Source: an uncultured Collinsella sp. (GTDB lineage: Bacteria; Actinomycetota; Coriobacteriia; Coriobacteriales; Coriobacteriaceae). From it: a stretch of DNA of 64,000 nucleotides. This document shows, piece after piece, positions 1 through 8,833 of the stretch; the stretch's first letter is position 1; the number at the start of each line of letters is the position of its first letter. Position numbers and translations under genes: made by a program. Where the stretch lies: NCBI GenBank assembly GCA_902479135.1, contig CABSNU010000001.1:1-64000 (forward strand). Direction: 5' to 3'. The notes beneath the pieces were generated by a model, which saw only the letters and a list, made by a program, of their open reading frames with translations, did no database searches and had not been told where the DNA came from.

Positions 1-345
1 TGCAGGGAGCGCTCCCGCAAACCGCCTCTTGACAACTTATAGGAGCGTCGGTTTTAATTTCATTATCTTTGTCATGGTCGAGGGTGTGGTAGCAAACGTA
101 GTAGATAGGCCCATTTTGTGGCATACGACCCATACAAGCCCAATCTCAAAGGCTAAAGAGAGCCTCTCATCCACGCCTGTGAGCGAAAACCAAATAGAAT
201 GAAAGGCAAATGGAAAAGCTCATCGGCCAGTACGTTGAGATGCTGAACGACAGACATCCCCAGCAAAACGGGGCAAACGCCGGGCCACCTAATGGTTGTC
301 CGGCGTTTGCCCAGATAAAACCTGCCAAAGTCCCTTTTTGGCAGG
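1..345. other. Intergenic region at left window edge
   Basis: No convincing gene. Short open frames lack a ribosome binding site and typical codon use. The right third holds two hairpins (listed separately) that lie just beyond the stop codon of the leftward permease gene. The left 250 bases are less GC-rich and may be the end of an intergenic space that continues outside the window. Confidence 0.5.
271..312 (-). terminator. Second hairpin downstream of ABC permease
   Basis: Arms GGGCAAACGCCGG (271-283) and CCGGCGTTTGCCC (300-312) pair perfectly over 13 bp. Read leftward it follows the permease stop and is succeeded by a short T-rich stretch, so it can serve as a back-up terminator. The right arm and the bases after it (GGCGTTTGCCCAGATAAAAC) recur in inverted form after the LuxR gene at 51.0 kb and at 55.6 kb. 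Confidence 0.5.
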
Positions 346-347
346 TT
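319..347 (-). terminator. Hairpin terminator overlapping permease stop codon
   Basis: Arms AACCTGCCAAA (319-329) and TTTGGCAGGTT (337-347) pair; in the leftward direction the stem is followed by TTTTAT, as in a factor-independent terminator. The stem overlaps the permease stop codon (346-348). It is a short version of the dispersed hairpin family whose loop carries GGGACAG. Confidence 0.65.
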
Positions 348-3111
348 ACTCGGCGCTCTTGAGGGCACCGACCATGTCGATCTTATTGAGGGTGCGATTG
401 GTAGCGAGGTTAACGACAATCGTAAAGCCGAAGGAAAGCACCACGGCGAGCACGTAGCTCAGCGGCTCAACCTCGACGTCAAAGTACAGCGACGGCATCT
501 GCAGAATGTACGTAAAGCTCTCGGCCAGCAAGCCGCCCAGCGGCACGCCCAGCGCGGCGCCGATTGCCGTAAGAATCAACGTCTCCTTGTTGACGTAATG
601 GTGTACCTCGCCGCGGCGGAAACCGAGCACCTTGATAGTCGCCAGTTCGCGCTCGCGCTCCGAAATGTTGGTGTTGGACAGCGTAAACACCACCACGAAC
701 GACAGGCACGCCGCCATAAAGGTCACAAGTACCACGACCGAATTGATGATAGTGAAGTTCGCCTCATAGTTTTCCCAATGCTCAGCCGTGCTCGAGATGG
801 TGAGCCAACCGTCGCTCTTAAGCTTCTTGCTAAACGCAATCTGGTCAGAAGATGAGCCCTTAAGCAGCGCAAAGATGCCGTTAAGACGCGCGCTTCGGTC
901 GAACGCGCGCTCATAGGTGCTCTGCGTCATATAGAGCGTGTTGCCCAGATAGTTAAGCGAAATGTCGCTGACTTTGACCTTGGCAACGTTGAGCGACGAA
1001 TCCTGGACGTGTGCTGTATCGCCCGGCTGAATCCCCAGCACCAGCTGTGAACTCTTGCTCAGATACACGTCTCCGTCACGCAAAGACAGCGGTTCTTTGG
1101 ACTCATCCTCCAGGCGCACGTAATCGCCCAAGTCACCCGTGCGGTCGTTGGGAATCACGATGAGCTGCACAGTCTCGCTCTTGCCGCCAAACGTAAAGGT
1201 GACGTTGTCGGTCATAATCGGCAGGGTCGAGGTCACCATCACGTTGGAATCATTGGCCGTGCTGCGCTCATCCAATGCCGCGCACGTCTGCGAAAAATCG
1301 TCAGGATTGGCGACCGCCAGCAAGTCATAGCGCGTGATATGCCCGTACTGTTTGGGCGAAAGCGCCACCGACGTGTCGCGAATGCCCATACCGCAGATCA
1401 CGAGCGCCGTGCAGCCGGCGATACCGAAGACGGTCATAAAGGCGCGCTTTTTGTAGCGGAACAGGTTGCGTGCTGCCACCTTGTTCAAGAAGCCCATGCG
1501 GCGCCAAATAAAGCCGATGCGCTCAAGCAAAATGCGTGAGCCGGCGCGCGGAGCCTTGGGGCGCATGAGCGAGGCAGGGGTCTCGGCCATCTCGTGGCGA
1601 CAGGCGATAATCGTGGCGCCCACCACGCCCACGGCAAACAGCGCCACCGACACAATCGACGACACGATGTCGTACGAAAGCCGCATCTGAGGCAGCGTGT
1701 ACATGTCATCGAACACCGTAAACAGAAAGAGTGGTAGCCCCACAAAGCCGATGATATTGCCGAGCACGCCGCCGATCAGACAAGCCCACAGCGCGTAGTC
1801 CACGTATTTGGACAGGATGCGCCCGCGCGAATAACCGAGTGCCTTATACAGGCCGATGAGCGTGCGCTCCTCCTCGACCATACGCGTGGCGGTGGTGAGA
1901 CTGATGAGCACGGCGACGATAAAGAAGATGAACGGGAACACCGTGGCGATGGCCTCAATTGACGAGCTATCGCTCTCCACGCTCGAGTAGCTTGCGATAT
2001 TGCCGCGGTCCTGAATGTACCACGTGCATTCGCCTAGATCGGAAAGCTCGGCGCGGGCATCGGCAAACTGTTGGTCGGCGGCGGCGCGACGCTGGTCCAG
2101 GTCGGCCTGCGCTTGTACGCGCTCCTCGCTGCCCTCTGCCATGCGGTTGATGTTATCCTGCTCGATCCCAAAGAGCATATTCGCCTGGCGCTCGGCCGCA
2201 TCCAAGCTTGCCGGCGTGTCGACCGTCAGCTCCTGAGCGCGCGCTTTCTCACGCTCTTCGCGGATCTTCTCGATATTGCCCTTGGCCTCATTAATCTTTG
2301 CCGTATAGGTATCGGAATAGGAGTTAAGGTCCTTGGCCCCCTCAACGACCACGTGGATTGCAGAATAGGACGAAGACGTCGCGGCGTCCTCGCTCACATA
2401 GAACTTGTAGTCGGCAGCCGAAGCGGCACGGAAGGCGTTGACGGTCGAATCGGAACTCACATCAGTGGGGTCGAGGACCTCAGCCGTAATGGTGTAATCA
2501 CCCGCGGCAAACTGGTCCTTGGCGCTTTGATTGGACGAGCTTGCGTCATTGGCAGCAAAACTCACGGTATCGCCGAGCTTTTTGCCCGAAGCCTTCAAGA
2601 ACTTTGAAGTCACCGCGACCTCATCGGCGCTCTCGGGCAAATCGCCGCTCACCAGCACCGGTTGATCGATATTCTCTTTGGAAAGGCTCTGCACGATTAC
2701 GCGCTCGCGCGTGGTGCCAACGGCGGTATAGGCAGTCTCGGTATAGATGCCCTCGGCCGTTTCGACGCCATCGACCTCTTGGATGGCGGCGAGATCATCG
2801 TCGGTCAGGCCATAAGTCGACTGGACGTTGATATCGTAGACATTCTGCTGGTCAAAGTAGGCGTCGACCGAATCACACAGATCATCGCAGCCCGCCTTAA
2901 GACCGCACATCACACTCACGCCGAGCGCGGTGATGACCACGATGGACAAGAAGCGCTTAAGACTGCCTCGGATTGTGCGGTAGATGCCACGGCGAAACAC
3001 CGCCGGCACCATATCGTTTGAGCTTTGGGCAGTGCGGTAGGTCGTAAAATCCTGCTCGCGCTCCGTGTTCTGCGCGTCGCGGCGTAGGCTGTTTTGGCGG
3101 TCCTGATTCAT
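346..3111 (-). CDS. FtsX-family ABC transporter permease (MacB/LolC type)
   Basis: A 921-residue integral membrane permease. The sequence shows one N-terminal membrane segment (about residues 45-70), a long extracytoplasmic region with a charged coiled-coil stretch near residues 270-360, a block of three membrane segments around 390-530 and another at the C-terminus (about 790-920); each block resembles an FtsX domain. The partner ATPase lies immediately upstream, 5 nt from the ATG at 3111. A GTG at 3123 would overlap the ATPase stop and is a possible alternative start. Such proteins act with their ATPase in efflux or envelope lipid/peptide handling; the substrate cannot be told. A hairpin terminator overlaps the stop codon. 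Confidence 0.85.
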   Translation of the reverse strand: MNQDRQNSLRRDAQNTEREQDFTTYRTAQSSNDMVPAVFRRGIYRTIRGSLKRFLSIVVITALGVSVMCGLKAGCDDLCDSVDAYFDQQNVYDINVQSTYGLTDDDLAAIQEVDGVETAEGIYTETAYTAVGTTRERVIVQSLSKENIDQPVLVSGDLPESADEVAVTSKFLKASGKKLGDTVSFAANDASSSNQSAKDQFAAGDYTITAEVLDPTDVSSDSTVNAFRAASAADYKFYVSEDAATSSSYSAIHVVVEGAKDLNSYSDTYTAKINEAKGNIEKIREEREKARAQELTVDTPASLDAAERQANMLFGIEQDNINRMAEGSEERVQAQADLDQRRAAADQQFADARAELSDLGECTWYIQDRGNIASYSSVESDSSSIEAIATVFPFIFFIVAVLISLTTATRMVEEERTLIGLYKALGYSRGRILSKYVDYALWACLIGGVLGNIIGFVGLPLFLFTVFDDMYTLPQMRLSYDIVSSIVSVALFAVGVVGATIIACRHEMAETPASLMRPKAPRAGSRILLERIGFIWRRMGFLNKVAARNLFRYKKRAFMTVFGIAGCTALVICGMGIRDTSVALSPKQYGHITRYDLLAVANPDDFSQTCAALDERSTANDSNVMVTSTLPIMTDNVTFTFGGKSETVQLIVIPNDRTGDLGDYVRLEDESKEPLSLRDGDVYLSKSSQLVLGIQPGDTAHVQDSSLNVAKVKVSDISLNYLGNTLYMTQSTYERAFDRSARLNGIFALLKGSSSDQIAFSKKLKSDGWLTISSTAEHWENYEANFTIINSVVVLVTFMAACLSFVVVFTLSNTNISERERELATIKVLGFRRGEVHHYVNKETLILTAIGAALGVPLGGLLAESFTYILQMPSLYFDVEVEPLSYVLAVVLSFGFTIVVNLATNRTLNKIDMVGALKSAE

Positions 3112-3116
3112 GGGCG

Positions 3117-3818
3117 CTACCACTCGATTGTCTCGATCGGCACGGGATTTTGCTGGACCGTCTCGCTCTCCACGCGACCACTCTTAAAGCGGATCAGGCG
3201 ATCGGCCATGGGTGCGAGCGCGGAGTTGTGCGTGATGATGATGACCGTAATGCCCTGCTTGCGGCAGGTATCCTGTAGCAGCTGCAAGATCTGCTTGCCG
3301 GTTTTATAGTCGAGTGCACCCGTAGGCTCGTCGCACAAAAGCAGCTTGGGGTTCTTGGCCAGCGCGCGGGCGATGGACACGCGCTGCTGCTCGCCGCCCG
3401 AAAGCTGTGCCGGAAAGTTGCCCAGGCGCTCGCCCAGGCCAACCTGACGAAGTGTCTGTTCGGCATCGAGCGAATCGGGGCAGATCTGCGCCGCGAGTTC
3501 GACGTTCTCAAGCGCCGTCAGGTTAGGGACCAGATTGTAGAACTGGAAGACAAAGCCAACATCGGCGCGGCGGTATTCCACGAGCTGTGCCTCGTTGGCG
3601 GAGCTCACGTCGCGCCCGTCCACCGTCACGGTGCCGGAGGTTACCGTATCCATGCCGCCCAGGATGTTGAGCGCCGTGGTCTTGCCGGCACCCGAAGCGC
3701 CCAGGATAATGGCGAGCTCACCGCGCTCGACCGTAAAACTCGCGCCGTCGAGCGCGTGAATGCGGGCGTCGCCCTCGCCGTATGCCTTGATGACGTCTTT
3801 GAATTCGATATAGGCCAT
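3117..3818 (-). CDS. ABC transporter ATP-binding protein (MacB/LolD type)
   Basis: A 233-residue ATPase that drives the neighbouring FtsX-type permease. Motifs are intact: Walker A GASGAGKT near residue 40, signature LSGGEQQR, Walker B LLLCDEPT and a switch histidine in IIITHN. Length is usual for the LolD/MacB-type ATPase subfamily. The stop codon lies 5 nt before the ATG of the permease, so the two are a translationally coupled operon. The RBS before the ATG at 3818 is weak (GGGAA). No regulator gene is adjacent. The substrate is unknown. Confidence 0.9.
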   Translation of the reverse strand: MAYIEFKDVIKAYGEGDARIHALDGASFTVERGELAIILGASGAGKTTALNILGGMDTVTSGTVTVDGRDVSSANEAQLVEYRRADVGFVFQFYNLVPNLTALENVELAAQICPDSLDAEQTLRQVGLGERLGNFPAQLSGGEQQRVSIARALAKNPKLLLCDEPTGALDYKTGKQILQLLQDTCRKQGITVIIITHNSALAPMADRLIRFKSGRVESETVQQNPVPIETIEW

Positions 3819-3868
3819 CGATTAATTCCCATCTGGTCGGATAACTCTTTAGTATTACCCATTTCCCA

Positions 3869-3902
3869 CCTACCAAAAAGGGACAGGTTTATTTTGGCAG
3901 GT
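3869..3902. repeat. GGGACAG-loop hairpin, copy 2
   Basis: An imperfect stem (CCTACCAAAA with TTTTGGCAGG) encloses a loop reading GGGACAGGTTTA, followed by TTTTAT. It lies between the divergent ABC operon and the GyrI-like gene, not at an obvious 3' end. Same family as the hairpins at 0.3, 16.9, 29.4, 51.0, 55.6 and 62.8 kb. Confidence 0.6.
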
Positions 3903-4019
3903 TTTATATGGGGAAATGGCGGCTATAGATAAGGCGCCGGGAAGGCAGAGAAATCATCGACGGGGTCAGGCCGACCGCCAAACACAACGCACGTATCTCA
4001 ATCTGTCAGCCAAATCATT

Positions 4020-4033
4020 CGAACAGCTGTTCG
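4020..4033. promoter_or_regulatory. LexA/DinR-type SOS box
   Basis: CGAACAGCTGTTCG is a perfect 14-bp palindrome that matches the Gram-positive and actinobacterial LexA operator pattern CGAAC-N4-GTTCG. It lies 57 bp upstream of the GyrI-like gene and just upstream of a possible -10 element (TATGAT, about 4039-4049), so LexA bound here would block the promoter. The match to the pattern is seen; LexA control is inferred. Confidence 0.7.
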
Positions 4034-4089
4034 TTTCTATGATATGATTCCGTTATCTAAGCAGGCCAATACGCAGAAAGGCGGCCAAC

Positions 4090-4728
4090 ATGGCGTTCGA
4101 CTTTAAGAAGGAATGCGAGGAGCTCTACAAACCTGCAAGCAAGCCGAGTATCGTAACTGTCCCGCCTATGAGCTACGTTGCCGTTCGCGGCAAGGGCGAC
4201 CCAAATACCGAAGGTGGCGAGTATCAAAACGCCCTGTCGCTGCTTTACGGCATCGCCTATACCGTCAAGATGTCGAAGAAAGGCTCAAGGAGTATCGAGG
4301 GCTATTTCGACTTTGTGGTACCGCCGCTCGAGGGTTTCTGGTGGCAAGACTCCCCTAGCAGCGACATCGACTATGTGCGCAAGGACGATTTCAACTTCAT
4401 CTCTTGCATCCGTCTGCCCGATTTCGTCACCCAGGCAGACTTTGACTGGGCCGTCGTGGAAGCCACAGCCAAAAAGAAACTGGACTTTTCCGCAGTCGAG
4501 CTGCTTAAGGTTGACGAGGGCCTGTGCGTACAGTGCATGCATACCGGACCTTACGACAACGAACCGGCGACCGTGGACGCCATGCATGAATTTGCGGCAG
4601 AGCAGGGTTACGCCCTCGACTTCTCCGATGTTCGCCTTCATCACGAGATCTACCTCTCCGACCCACGCAAATGCGCGCCGGAAAAGCTCAAGACCGTGGT
4701 TCGTCATCCCATCAAGCGCGCTGGGTAG
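4090..4728 (+). CDS. GyrI-like small-molecule binding domain protein
   Basis: A 212-residue soluble protein resembling the stand-alone GyrI-like family (COG4832 type). Near the N-terminus it has PPMSYVAVRGKGDPN and then a stretch typical of this fold (GIAYTVKMSKKG, EGYFDFVVPPLEGFWW); the second half has HTGPYDNEPAT and DVRLHHEIYLSDPRK. Members bind drug-like molecules, and some counter gyrase inhibitors or hydrolyse toxic cyclopropanoids. A good RBS (AAAGGCGG) precedes the ATG. A LexA-type box overlaps its promoter region. The E. coli GyrI/SbmC gene is SOS-controlled, which gives the box added weight. The ligand is not known. Confidence 0.8.
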   Translation: MAFDFKKECEELYKPASKPSIVTVPPMSYVAVRGKGDPNTEGGEYQNALSLLYGIAYTVKMSKKGSRSIEGYFDFVVPPLEGFWWQDSPSSDIDYVRKDDFNFISCIRLPDFVTQADFDWAVVEATAKKKLDFSAVELLKVDEGLCVQCMHTGPYDNEPATVDAMHEFAAEQGYALDFSDVRLHHEIYLSDPRKCAPEKLKTVVRHPIKRAG

Positions 4729-5157
4729 CGTGGGGTGCCGTACCGTGTATCAGGTTTGAAGCTAGCCGGCCGACAGCTTCAGGTTCATCCGGTGGTTTTC
4801 TTGACGCGATTTGCCGCATCCTATAAGTTTGTTTTACTAAAGCTGGAAAGCCTCTCAACGATGCGCAACTCCAGCTCTTTTTTTCATTCTGCATAATCAA
4901 AAGGGGACGCCGTTTCCGTAGACGATGCCATCCGGAAACGGCATCCCATTCTGAGGCGATATTCTGGGTCGCGGTTTCCGCTTGGGGCACCATTCGGAAA
5001 AGTGGTTGCCCAAAACTACACGGCCCAGACCATCGGCAATACAACCGTCTACGACCTGCAGGAGTAATTGAGGCTTCTTACCGTCAAACAAAAGGTGCCA
5101 TGAAAGGACAGCGACTCGTCCTTTCACGGCACCTTATTCATGCAAAGCGTTCGAGCG
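4729..5157. other. Intergenic region between GyrI-like gene and ogt
   Basis: No intact gene. A frame ending at the TAA near 5068 reads like the last residues of a protein (ending YTAQTIGNTTVYDLQE) but has no start or homologous upstream part, so it may be a decayed fragment or chance. The right end holds the ogt terminator. Confidence 0.4.
5091..5135 (-). terminator. Terminator of ogt
   Basis: AGGTGCC-TGAAAGGAC (5093-5109, one bulged A) pairs with GTCCTTTCACGGCACCT (5118-5134). In the leftward direction it lies 23 nt beyond the ogt stop and is followed by TTTTGTTTG. Confidence 0.7.
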
Positions 5158-5736
5158 TTATTCCTCGTATGCGCCCTCAAGCCGAAGCAGCCACTCTTTG
5201 CGATCAAGCCCGCCGGCATATCCATTGAGCGAGCCGTCGGCAGCGACCACGCGATGGCACGGCACGATGATCGAAATAGGATTGCGCGCGACCGCAGCCC
5301 CCACAGCACGGGGAGATACAACGGGGGCCTCGTTACCCGGCACACGATGCCGCGCCGCAACGCGCTGGGCGATCTCGCCATACGTAGCGACCTCACCACG
5401 CGGAATAGAAAGCAGCTCAAACCAAACCTCACGCTGAAACGCCGTGCCGATCATATGCAACGGTGGCGTAAACCGAGGCTCCTGACCCGCAAAATAAGCA
5501 TTCAGCCAAGCCCAAGAACGCTCAAGCACCGATGAGGCCGCGCCATTCGCCGGATTCACCGAAGACATTCCCCCAGCACCAGAAACCGCATCGGCACCCT
5601 CGACATGCTCTGCATTCTCTTTGAGCAGCGTAGAGCCAAAGTGGCTCTGCCCCTCAAACCAAAGCCCCGTCAAACCGCGGCCATCAGCGGCAAGCAGGAT
5701 TTCGCCCAAAGGCGAAGCAAACGTCGTCGTGACCAC
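5158..5736 (-). CDS. ogt: Methylated-DNA--protein-cysteine methyltransferase
   Basis: A 192-residue suicide repair enzyme that moves alkyl groups from O6-alkylguanine or O4-alkylthymine to its own cysteine. The active-site motif PCHRVV is present near residue 150, followed by the family pattern NGYAGGLDRKEWLL. The helix-turn-helix DNA-binding part (FQREVWFELLSIPRGEVATYG) precedes it. The start is a GTG at 5736 with RBS AAAGGAG at good spacing. It stands alone, with its own terminator. A 30-residue A/G/S-rich insert between the N-terminal domain and the DNA-binding domain makes it slightly longer than typical Ogt. Confidence 0.9.
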   Translation of the reverse strand: MVTTTFASPLGEILLAADGRGLTGLWFEGQSHFGSTLLKENAEHVEGADAVSGAGGMSSVNPANGAASSVLERSWAWLNAYFAGQEPRFTPPLHMIGTAFQREVWFELLSIPRGEVATYGEIAQRVAARHRVPGNEAPVVSPRAVGAAVARNPISIIVPCHRVVAADGSLNGYAGGLDRKEWLLRLEGAYEE

Positions 5737-6140
5737 CAGCGGCTCCTTTCAAAACTCCGCAACATGATACCGCGAATTGTGCAGACAACCCTACTCAGCC
5801 CCAAAGTCACCTCAGGCAGCAGGCGCGTCAGCGCCGCCGCTGCCGCACGACCCCAAGGTCCCCCAAGGCGGCAGGCGCGAAGCGCCGAGGCCGCCGCCGG
5901 GACCAGGGCCCGCAACAGCAACGTGCCCCCACATCAGCCCAGCGGCCCCAACCAACAACGGCCCCATCGCAGGCCGCTCGCAGCAGCGTCACCGCAGGCG
6001 GGGGCCGGGCTTAGTTTTCAGAACACTCCGCAGACCGGTGTGGCGCCTTGTCCGCGGCTCCGAAGGAGCAGGACAAGGCGCCACACATGGTCGAGGACGT
6101 TCTGAAAACTAAGCCCGGCCCCCGCCGGACAGGTCCACCG
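5737..6140. other. GC-rich intergenic region between ogt and asd
   Basis: No gene is supported. Bases 5800-5990 are very GC-rich with open frames in several phases and no RBS. The right end is occupied by the 130-bp nested hairpin listed separately. Confidence 0.5.
5997..6126 (-). ncRNA. Nested 3'-end hairpin element, copy 1 (asd)
   Basis: A 28-bp perfect outer stem (5997-6024 with 6099-6126) and a 15-bp perfect inner stem (6039-6053 with 6071-6085) are separated by an asymmetric internal loop. On the leftward (asd) strand the 5' side reads GUCCUCGACCAUG and the 3' side CCGGUCUGCGGAGU; the cap is a small hairpin around CUUCG. It begins 14 nt after the asd stop codon. The same loop, cap and orientation recur after thrB, grcA and fba with quite different stem sequences, which points to a conserved RNA structure. 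Confidence 0.7.
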
Positions 6141-7166
6141 CTACTCGCAGAGCAGCTTAGCGATCTGGACGGCGTTGGTTGCCGCGCCCTTACGGATTTG
6201 GTCGCCGCAGCACCAGAAGGTGATGCCGCGCGCGGCCTCGGGGTTCGAGATGTCGCGACGCACGCGGCCGACCCAAATCAGGTCCTGGTCGGACGTATCC
6301 ATCGGCATGGGGAAGCGGTCGTGTGCATCCTCGGCAGCCATATCGTCAACCAGCTTGACGCCAGGAGCGGCAGCCAGCGCAGCGCGGGCCTCATCAACCG
6401 TAATGTCGCGCTCAAACTCGAGCGTAATGCTCTCGGAGTGCGAGCGCAGCACGGGCACGCGCACGCAAGTGCAGTTCACGCGCAGCTCGGGCAGGTGCAT
6501 GATCTTGCGGCCCTCGTTCTGCAGTTTCATCTCCTCGGAGGTAAAGCCCTCCTCCTTGACGCCGCCGATCTGCGGGATCAGGTTACTCGCCAGCTGAGCG
6601 GCAAACGCACGCGGCTCGGGAATCTCCTCGCCACGGCCCAGGGCAGCCAGCTGAGCCTCGAGCTCCGCCATGCCGGGGGCGCCGGCACCCGAAGCTGCCT
6701 GATACGTCGAGACGATCATACGCTTCACGCCTGCAAGCTGATGCAGCGGCCAGGTGGGAACCAGGCCGATGATGGTCGCGCAGTTGGGGTTGGCGATAAG
6801 GCCGTGATGCCACTTGATGTCGTCGGCGTTGATCTCGGGCACGACCAGCGGCACCTCGGGGTCCATGCGGAAGGCATGGCTGTTGTCGACCACGACGGCG
6901 CCGCGCTTGACGGCCTCGGGCAGCAGCTCCTTCGCGATGTCGTCGCCGGCAGCGCCGAGTACGATGTCGCAGCCCTCAAAGGCCTCGGGGCAAGCCTCTT
7001 CGATCACGATCTGCTCGCCGCGGAACTCAACGGTCTTGCCCGCGGAACGCGCACTCGCCAGCAGCTTTAGCTTACCGACCGGAAACTCCTGCTCGTTGAG
7101 GCACTCAAGCATCTGGGTGCCCACGGCTCCCGTCGCGCCCAAAATAGCAACCGTGTACTGTTTCAT
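6141..7166 (-). CDS. asd: Aspartate-semialdehyde dehydrogenase
   Basis: A 341-residue enzyme that reduces beta-aspartyl phosphate to aspartate semialdehyde with NADPH, the branch point for lysine/diaminopimelate, threonine and methionine. The N-terminal Rossmann motif GATGAVG begins near residue 10; the catalytic cysteine is in ANPNCATI near 130; the substrate-binding TYQAASGAGAPG follows. The start ATG at 7166 has RBS AAAGGGGG; the frame is open further upstream, but that part lacks an RBS. lysC lies upstream on the same strand, with about 170 nt between. A nested hairpin follows the stop. Confidence 0.95.
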   Translation of the reverse strand: MKQYTVAILGATGAVGTQMLECLNEQEFPVGKLKLLASARSAGKTVEFRGEQIVIEEACPEAFEGCDIVLGAAGDDIAKELLPEAVKRGAVVVDNSHAFRMDPEVPLVVPEINADDIKWHHGLIANPNCATIIGLVPTWPLHQLAGVKRMIVSTYQAASGAGAPGMAELEAQLAALGRGEEIPEPRAFAAQLASNLIPQIGGVKEEGFTSEEMKLQNEGRKIMHLPELRVNCTCVRVPVLRSHSESITLEFERDITVDEARAALAAAPGVKLVDDMAAEDAHDRFPMPMDTSDQDLIWVGRVRRDISNPEAARGITFWCCGDQIRKGAATNAVQIAKLLCE

Positions 7167-7298
7167 GCTTCCCCCTTTAAAGGTTGTGGCTTTTGCCCGC
7201 ACGCCGAGCAGGCCGATTATTGTTGCCAGTGTATACAAGAACGGGGCAGGCACGAAACCCGCCCCGTCGAAACGAAACCGAAACGAAACGCCCCGCCG

Positions 7299-7328
7299 TA
7301 GATTTTTGAGGCGAGTCCCAAAAATCTA
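7299..7328 (-). repeat. Short inverted repeat behind lysC (TCCC-loop type)
   Basis: TAGATTTTTG and CAAAAATCTA enclose AGGCGAGTCC. It lies 12 nt past the lysC stop in the leftward direction and could end lysC transcription. A nearly identical sequence in inverted orientation occurs at 24238-24266. Confidence 0.5.
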
Positions 7329-7340
7329 GCGAGATAGCAG

Positions 7341-8729
7341 CTACTTGTGGAGCGCAGCCAGAGCGGGATCGGCCGGCGCGGGAGCCTCCAGGTCGGAGAC
7401 CTTCACAATGCCGTTTTCGTCGGAGAAGGCACGGTAAATGGTCTGGATCGCCAGGTCAAAGTCCTTCTCCTCGACACCGATGATGATGTTGATCTCGTCA
7501 CAGCTCTGCGAAATCATACGCACGCTCACGCCAGCCTGGCCAAGCATGCCAAACAGGTGGCCCGAGATACCTGCGCGGCCGCGCAGGTTACGGCCGACGG
7601 TCGCGATAAGTGCCAGACCCTCGACAACCTCGATCTCGAGCGGCTCGACCTCCTGCTGAATGTCGCCCACAAGCGAGTACAGCGAATCGTGAACGTCCTG
7701 CTCCTGCACCACGGCACCAAAGCGGTCGACGCCGGTGGGCATGTGCTCAACGGAAACGTCATAGCGCTCGAACACCGAAAGCGCGCGGCGCATAAAGCCG
7801 ACACGGGGCTTGGTGCGGTCGCGGGCCACATTGATGGCGACAAAACCGCGTTTGCCGGTCACGCCGGTAATGATGGGCTCTGCCTCACCCTCGTCAGCCG
7901 TCTCGCTAATGATGGTGCCGGGGTCCTGCGGCGCGTTGGTGTTCTTGATGACCAGCGGAATGCCCGCCTCGCGTACGGGGAACACGGCCTCCTCGTGCAG
8001 GACGCTTGCACCCATGTACGAAAGCTCGCGCAGCTCCTCGTAGGTAACGCGCGCAATGGGCTGAGCCTCGGGCACGATGCGCGGGTCAGCAGAGTAGAAG
8101 CCCGAGACGTCGGTCCAGTTCTCGTATAGATCGGCACCCAAGCACTTGGCCAGGATCGAACCGGAAATATCGCCGCCGCCACGGTCGAGCAGCTTGATCT
8201 GCCCCTCACGCGTCGCGCCGTAGAAGCCAGGCATAACGAAGCCGCCCCGCTGACCGTACTCCTGCACCAGCTCGGAGGTACGGTTCATGCTGAGCGTGCC
8301 GTCGTGATGGAACGCCACAACCGTCGCGGCGTCCAGGAACGGCAAACCCAGGTACTCGGCCATCAGGCGAGCGGTGAAGTACTCGCCACGGCTCACGAGC
8401 TCCTCGGTGGAGTAGCCGCCCGAGCGGGCGCGCTCGGCAAAGGCCGCGAACTCCTCACGGATGGGATAGGTGAGTTCCAGCTCGTCAGCGATATCAAAAT
8501 AGCGCTGGCCAATGTCCTCGAGCAGCTCCTCGCACGACACGTGGTACTTAACGTGTGCGTTAACCAGGTAAAGCAGATCGGTCACCTTGGTGTCGCCCTT
8601 AAAGCGGCGACCGCAGGCGGAAACCACCACAAAACGGCGAGCCGGGTCGGCATCGACGATGGCCTTGATCTTCTTAAAGTGTTCGGCGTCGGCGACCGAC
8701 GAGCCGCCAAACTTGGCAATCTTAATCAT
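7341..8729 (-). CDS. lysC: Aspartate kinase
   Basis: A 462-residue monofunctional aspartokinase, first step of the aspartate pathway. It starts with the family signature KFGGSSVAD; the catalytic domain covers about residues 1-290 (RGEYFTARL, GRGG-type substrate loop, DPRIVPEA). Two ACT regulatory domains follow (about 310-450, with GRNLRGRAGISGHLFG and VRMISQSCDEINI), so feedback control by lysine and/or threonine is expected. It is divergent from thrC with about 100 nt between, so the two promoters share this space. No homoserine dehydrogenase domain is fused or nearby. Confidence 0.95.
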   Translation of the reverse strand: MIKIAKFGGSSVADAEHFKKIKAIVDADPARRFVVVSACGRRFKGDTKVTDLLYLVNAHVKYHVSCEELLEDIGQRYFDIADELELTYPIREEFAAFAERARSGGYSTEELVSRGEYFTARLMAEYLGLPFLDAATVVAFHHDGTLSMNRTSELVQEYGQRGGFVMPGFYGATREGQIKLLDRGGGDISGSILAKCLGADLYENWTDVSGFYSADPRIVPEAQPIARVTYEELRELSYMGASVLHEEAVFPVREAGIPLVIKNTNAPQDPGTIISETADEGEAEPIITGVTGKRGFVAINVARDRTKPRVGFMRRALSVFERYDVSVEHMPTGVDRFGAVVQEQDVHDSLYSLVGDIQQEVEPLEIEVVEGLALIATVGRNLRGRAGISGHLFGMLGQAGVSVRMISQSCDEINIIIGVEEKDFDLAIQTIYRAFSDENGIVKVSDLEAPAPADPALAALHK

Positions 8730-8833
8730 GGGCTGGAGGTTACCTTTCTAAAAAGCCTCTGCGAACCTATTTTGCGCGCTCTGATACCATGGTCTCACCG
8801 ATTGGGACCAAGGCATCCGAGGAGCAGTGTTAT

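Noticed and set aside
74..199. 41-codon plus-strand frame at the left edge
   Set aside because: No RBS, no family likeness, codon use unlike neighbours.
4960..5068. Possible C-terminal gene fragment ending VYDLQE
   Set aside because: Only about 30 codons, no recognised family and no parent gene; may be chance.
7266..7289. GAAAC short tandem repeats between asd and lysC
   Set aside because: Too short and low in complexity to support a function.
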